NCBI GenBank assembly: GCA_024036415.1
Contig: JAMWET010005007.1
Coordinates: forward strand, 372,001 to 436,000
Length of the DNA: 64,000 nt
Direction of reading: 5' to 3'
Source: Prochilodus magdalenae
Taxonomy: Eukaryota > Chordata > Actinopteri > Characiformes > Prochilodontidae
Positions within the stretch are counted from its first letter, which is position 1. Every line of letters starts with the position of its first letter. A program made the translations under genes and the position numbers. The notes below the pieces were generated by a model that was given only the letters and a program-made list of their open reading frames with translations, had not been told where the DNA came from and ran no database searches. This document shows positions 43,401 through 49,400 of the stretch, in pieces.

Positions 43401-46400
43401 ACAGGATCTAAGTTGCAGAGTGACCATCAGACCTCTGTAACAACCATCAAACCTCTGTAACGACCATCAGACCTCTGTAACGACCATCAGACCTCTGTAA
43501 CGACCATCAGACCTCTGTAACGACCATCAAACCTCTGTAACGTAAATGAAATGATTTACTTTGACTATGAATTCCACTTCTTGTTATTTTTAATTGCAGG
43601 CTGGGACTGTGCTTCACAAACCAGTTCACATTTTTTTGCCAACCTAAATCTTAATTCAAGTGGATAGAGCAAAAATGTTTTAGGAGTGAAAAAAAAATAT
43701 TTATCTTGCAATCTATTACTGTTTCTTATTTTTGCTATTATACTTTGGGTGCTTCCACCCCATGTTCTCCAGATGTGTTTTTGGGGCTTTTTTGTTTTTT
43801 GTATTCCCCGTTTTTAAAAAAAAATACATATCATGTCCTTCTCTCTAACATGTATTGGCGCGTTCCCTCCCATCCTGCTGCAGGAGAGACCAAAGAGTGC
43901 CTTGGAGAGGCTGTACTCGGGCGAGCCTGTCCAACAGAGGGGCCGCATGAGTGCTGAGGAGCAGCTGGAGCGGATGAAGCGCCACCAAAAGGCTCTGGTG
44001 CGCGAACGCAAGCGAACCCTCAGCCAGGGCGAGCGGCAGGCCTTGTCGTCCCGCTCCACCTCCTCTTCCTCACGCCCCGTCTCTGCCGACCTGGGATCAG
44101 TACGTTAGAGCACAGTCACACACACTTCCTCTTGGGGATGAGTATCAAAAGAGCACTCCTGTCATTAACACACTTTCAGCAATAGCAGCAACAGCTCTGT
44201 GGAGAAAATTAGGCCTTTAGCATTAGTGAATCCAGCGGTGTGCTGAAGTAGTGGCTACTGCAGGTGAGTAGGTTTTTTGAGAAGTGTCAGACATGGGGCA
44301 TGAGGTAAGAGAGAATACTTTTCGTACTAGGAAGGCTTTAGCTGGAGAAAACTAAAGATGGACTTTTGAATGTAGAGCTATAAGCATCTATGCAAAGGTT
44401 TCCATAGACTTAAGCCCAGTGCCGGGATTTATAACTATACCAATGAAAGACTTGCACATGCCATGAGAGGAGTGATTAAAGATTTAACGTGATGTGCTTT
44501 GTCGACATGTATTCAAATCATTACAGTGTCCATTGTAAAGCATACACTGTTTAATGATGTCACCTATGGCCCTTAAGTGTCCTTATCTGGGTTAACTAAA
44601 TTACTTCTGTGTGGTCATTCCTAAAGGCTCATGGAAGGGGGCTTGAATTAATGTGATTTATGAAAACCTTGTATGCCACCACTAACACAGTCACCGAGTG
44701 TTGTCTAAGGCTCTCTGCTAACCCAATGCTGGGGAATAGGCTAACTCTACTGGGAGGGTTTTCCACCGGTCCAGTTCACTCTGAAACCTTTTAGCAGTGC
44801 ATCATCCTGCTACAGTATAACTACAACATAACACAAGAGATTTAGGCTTCAGTTGCAGCTGCTTCTGCCCAGGCATCATTGTGCTTACTTCCTACAAGAA
44901 GCTTGTTCCTCTTAATCTTTTTCACCATCATAAAATCCAACAAATTCATTGAAATCCAGGCATCCTAATTGTTCCCTATATGTGCAGACTACCAAATTGC
45001 TTCGTTTGAGAATGCATTTTAAAATCACACTTCATTTATCAACTAATTTCTCTTATATTCCGCATTGCTAATACTCACCCTGCTTTCATTTTCAAGTCCT
45101 ATTTTGCAGTTTTGCACTATCTTGGCCTTGTTTTTGTTTTTCTTTCTCTTTTTTATTTGAAAATGTCTTTATTTTTTATGTGCACTGCACTATGAATGAA
45201 CAGGATGAAACATAGATGTTTGGAATGAAAGCATAACGTGTTAGTATGACTGTGAGTGCCTTGGCGCTTTCACATCATTCACACGTATGTATAGTCATGT
45301 CCTATACAACTATACATATGTACGGTGTTGTTGAGCTGCTCACCCGGCATGCTGCTTTTTCCATCACTTGTGTGGTAATAATAATAAAGACAGCTAATTG
45401 CAGCATATTGTGCCAATGGAGTACCGACTGTCTACGATCTATGATTTCTGCTCTTTCTTCTATATTTTATGTAGATGTTTGCACGGAATAAATAAACACT
45501 TTGCTAATAAATAAACATGGTGTTCCTTTTCATTCCCAAAAAAATATTAATATGCATACATGCTTTTGACTTTTGCAGTGTGTAGTCGAAGCACAGTGAT
45601 GCCTGGGAATATAGCGAGTTTGTTGATGGTTAGGAAACGCACTGGCCTCCATCTCTCTGTAGCAGTGATGCCCTTTTTTATTTCCCAGCTTGGACACTTC
45701 ACACACTTGAGTCACTTTTGAATGCTCTTGGATACACTTTTGGAGAGCGAACAGGAAGGGCCTGCTTCAGTGACGCCAACACTTGCGGTTTATATCCAGT
45801 GGCTTTGTTAGTGGTTTATCTTTCCCTCTGCGCATTTTTGGGGATGCGAGAAAGGCGATTATAAACTGAATGTGCAGGAGTAATCAAGCTAGTTATTCCA
45901 GCTCCTTCACAAATTGTCCATTTATGTACAATGTACACCTTTTTCTTTGCACCACCACCTTTTTTGCCCCAACGCTATTGACATTGAGACAAGAGGATGT
46001 TGTTTAAACTGTTTCCCTAAAAGGAATGGTTTAGTGCATCTGTGTTTATGCTCGCTGATTTGTTTGTTAAACTATTTGTTCTATGCACACACGCACCTGG
46101 CTCACATAAGAATGCCTCGGTTTGTCCCTGTGCTCTGTGTATTGAGCCGGAATGTCTGACTGTCTTTTGCCTTTTTGGCTAAAGTGTTTACAAAGCCAGA
46201 ACTGACTCTGAACTGCTTATCTGCAAGGAGTACTACAACGCAAGTTCTTAAATATTCCATATTATATTATAATATTCATGTAGGACTGTCGTACTCTGAC
46301 TTTCTTTGGGATGATAAAGGCAAGAGCTGAAACTTAAGATCGCCTTGTTGTTCCCAATGAATATGTGTGTGTGTGTGTGTGTGTTGTGCCCTCAGTGGAG

Positions 46401-49400
46401 GCGTGAGCAGGAGTTTGATTTGCAGCTGCTGGATCGGGCTGTGCAGGGCGAGGAGAGGCCACCCGAGCACAAGGAGAGACAGCGCTCGCACTCGGATGAG
46501 TGGCTCACCTTACACTCCACCTCTCTTAGAGAGCTTGACCTGGAGCCCCTTGACTACCAGTTGGACCTTAGCAAAGAGGTACTGTTTGTCCTTACACACT
46601 GTGATAAATGTGGTGTTTTTAATTTTACATTGTTGCTTACTAGACAGCCTTAGAAATGTGAGTAAAACTTAATTTAAAATAACATCAAAATAAATCCTGC
46701 AAAATACAAGTGCTCAGAATAAAAATATCCTTGGTGCTTGCTGACAGTGTATCTTTTGGTTGATGCTTGCTTATCTGCTGCAGTGGTTTGTCTGCTAAGG
46801 AAAATCACTTTAGTAAATGTCAAATAATAAAAATAGGCTTCGCTTAATAAAGACAACTTTAAAATTCCTTATTGCTGGGTGCTGCATATTTCTCTTGGAT
46901 ACTGAGAGTTGAGGTGAACTGAAAATCTGCACCCACAGTGGCCAGCATTATGGCCTGCAAATTCCTTTCCTCCAAGTCACCAACACAGTAGCTGTTGACC
47001 TTAACCGCATGTTTGACTTGCATTATCCTGGACATTCAGAGATACAAGACAACAATCCTGAAACAGCTTGGTCAGTGTCACGTTTGTGATTTCTTGAAGA
47101 ACGGGTCTGTAACGGGATATGTAATACATATCATGATACAGGGCTCACAGTTCAATATTCCAATATGCAGAGAAACTGTAAGCAAGACAGTATATTGTGA
47201 TTTTTTAATTTTATTTTAGGAAAACTGTCATAGCATAAAAACTACATTTGCGTAGCTTTGCTAAATCTAATGTTAGTAGTGCATGCTTATGCTACCTGTG
47301 AAGTAGAATAATCTACTGGATTGGTAAGTTTAAACACAGTGTAAAATGAACCTCCGTATGGATTAAGTAAAAAGGTATGACAGGTTTTTAACCTCTATGT
47401 AGAAATAAAGATTGAGGTCAGCTTGCCATTGTACTGAGAATGTCGACATGAGGCAGTTAAGTCAAGATCAAGGTGGACAGAGAGGTGCAGAAAACAGCTA
47501 TAACCATGGCTGGATCAGCACAGTAATGGGTCCACCAAAGTCCAGTTCAGTTTAATTGACTTAAAAATTTAAGCCAGCTGATCAACTGACTTTTCAAACA
47601 ACATTTTTTTACTGGACACTGTAAAAACATAACATGTAAGTAGCCTGAAAGTTGTATTATTGAAATATTGAGTTAACAGAGTGTTACACACATAACTGGA
47701 TATTTTTGTATTAATTTAATTTTAAGGCTGTTAAGGTTTATTGACTAAGAACGATTCTAGTTTTTTGTTTGACAGCTGAACAACACACTAACTACTTCTT
47801 TAAGATGGAGAGCAATCAAAATGAGAAGTCACTGTCATCCTCTAAACCACTTTATTCCTCTGGATCCCAACGTTCATTGGCATGAAACACCCTGGACAGG
47901 ATGCCAGTCCATGACAGTATAGACACACAGACATACACATTCACACTCATACCTACGGGCAACTTAGCATCTCCAAAACACCTGATATCATGTCTTTGAA
48001 CTGTTGGATGAAAACCACAGAGCAAACCCATTCAGACATGAGGAGAACATGCAAACTCCACACAGAACGAACCCTGGAACCACCAGCCAAGAATTGTCCT
48101 AGGTCCAGTGATACAGTGATAAGGCCTGTCCTTGTGTACAGCTTCTGCGCAGCCGAGCATGAAACTTGAATCATTTGCATGTTCTTCCAATGTCAAACAA
48201 ACCTACCAAGGTTCTTTTCTGTCGGTTGATTCCCTCTGGGTGCAACTATCTGTGCAACTAGTCCTTTGATGATGAGTGTATTAGCATCTGGTGTGTAGGA
48301 ACTAAACTTTCCAGAGTGGTAGATCTCCAAACCTGGGATAGAAATGAAGAATGTTGGAGGATTGTGTATTGTCTTTTCAAAAGACTGGAGATTTTTTACA
48401 GTCACTTACAGTAATTATGCCTCTGTAAAATTAAATAGTAACATTAAGGTTTGGTGGCATGAGTGAATTAAGTACACATACTTTCTTCATCTCTTCATTG
48501 CTGTACAGTTATGTAAACCTGAGAAGGTGGCCATCCCTGAACGCTATGTGGACTTTGAGCCAGAGGAGCCGCTTAGTCCTCAGGAGATGGAGGCTCGCAA
48601 CCGCAAAGTGGAACGCATTAAGAACATCCTGGCCAAGTCTAGGTAAATACATTCTGGCTTTTAGTGACGATATATTGTCCAGCTGGAATGGAACTTTGTC
48701 CTCAGATGTGGTCATGTTTTGGTTTAAATCATGAGGACTGGGCTATAGAACAGAAGAAAGTATTTCTTCAAACTTTGCCAGTTTACCTGTGTGTGTGTGT
48801 GTGTGTGTTTGCGTACTAGTGTGCAGAATATGCCTCCAGCTGTAGCAGTGGATAAGCCAGTGCTGTCAGACATGGACACGGCTCTTCAGGAGCAGGAGAG
48901 GATCATCACTATGTCATACGCGCTGGCCTCTGAGGCCTCTGTGAAGAGCAAGCAGGTGGCAGGTAACCAGCCCTCATGGCCTTTCCCTTTAGATCAATGT
49001 CTCCTATACACCCACTCTACAGTCACGACAAGTGTCCACTTGCACTGATGCGCTGCATTTCCCACATGCACACATTACATTCGCACATCACTTTTTGACA
49101 TTTTTACTTAATGGAATGATTTCTTGCTCCAGACACGCCGACGGGGCTCTCAGACAGCAGCGCTCAGCTCTGAAGTGGCCTCACTTAAACCACACTGTCA
49201 GGTTGTGCTCTCCACACCTGCAGGACCCTCCTGTTGCAAAGGCCCTTTTCAAAGGACTGCCTAGAGATTAAGCACCAAATATATCAGTGACACTTATCAT
49301 TAGATGTTTAGTGGACGAGGGAAAATGGTGGCATGGTGGGGGCCATGGAAAAAATAATTCGTTTGACAGTATTAGTTAAACCCTATTCTCATCATGCTGC

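Larger units (their letters stand above)
44109..46395. other. intron for the long isoform, probable 3'UTR of the short isoform
   Basis: From 44109 to about 45515 the sequence could be 3'UTR ending at the AATAAA cluster. The rest up to 46395 is intron, with a (TG)n tract at 46364-46387. Confidence 0.4.
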
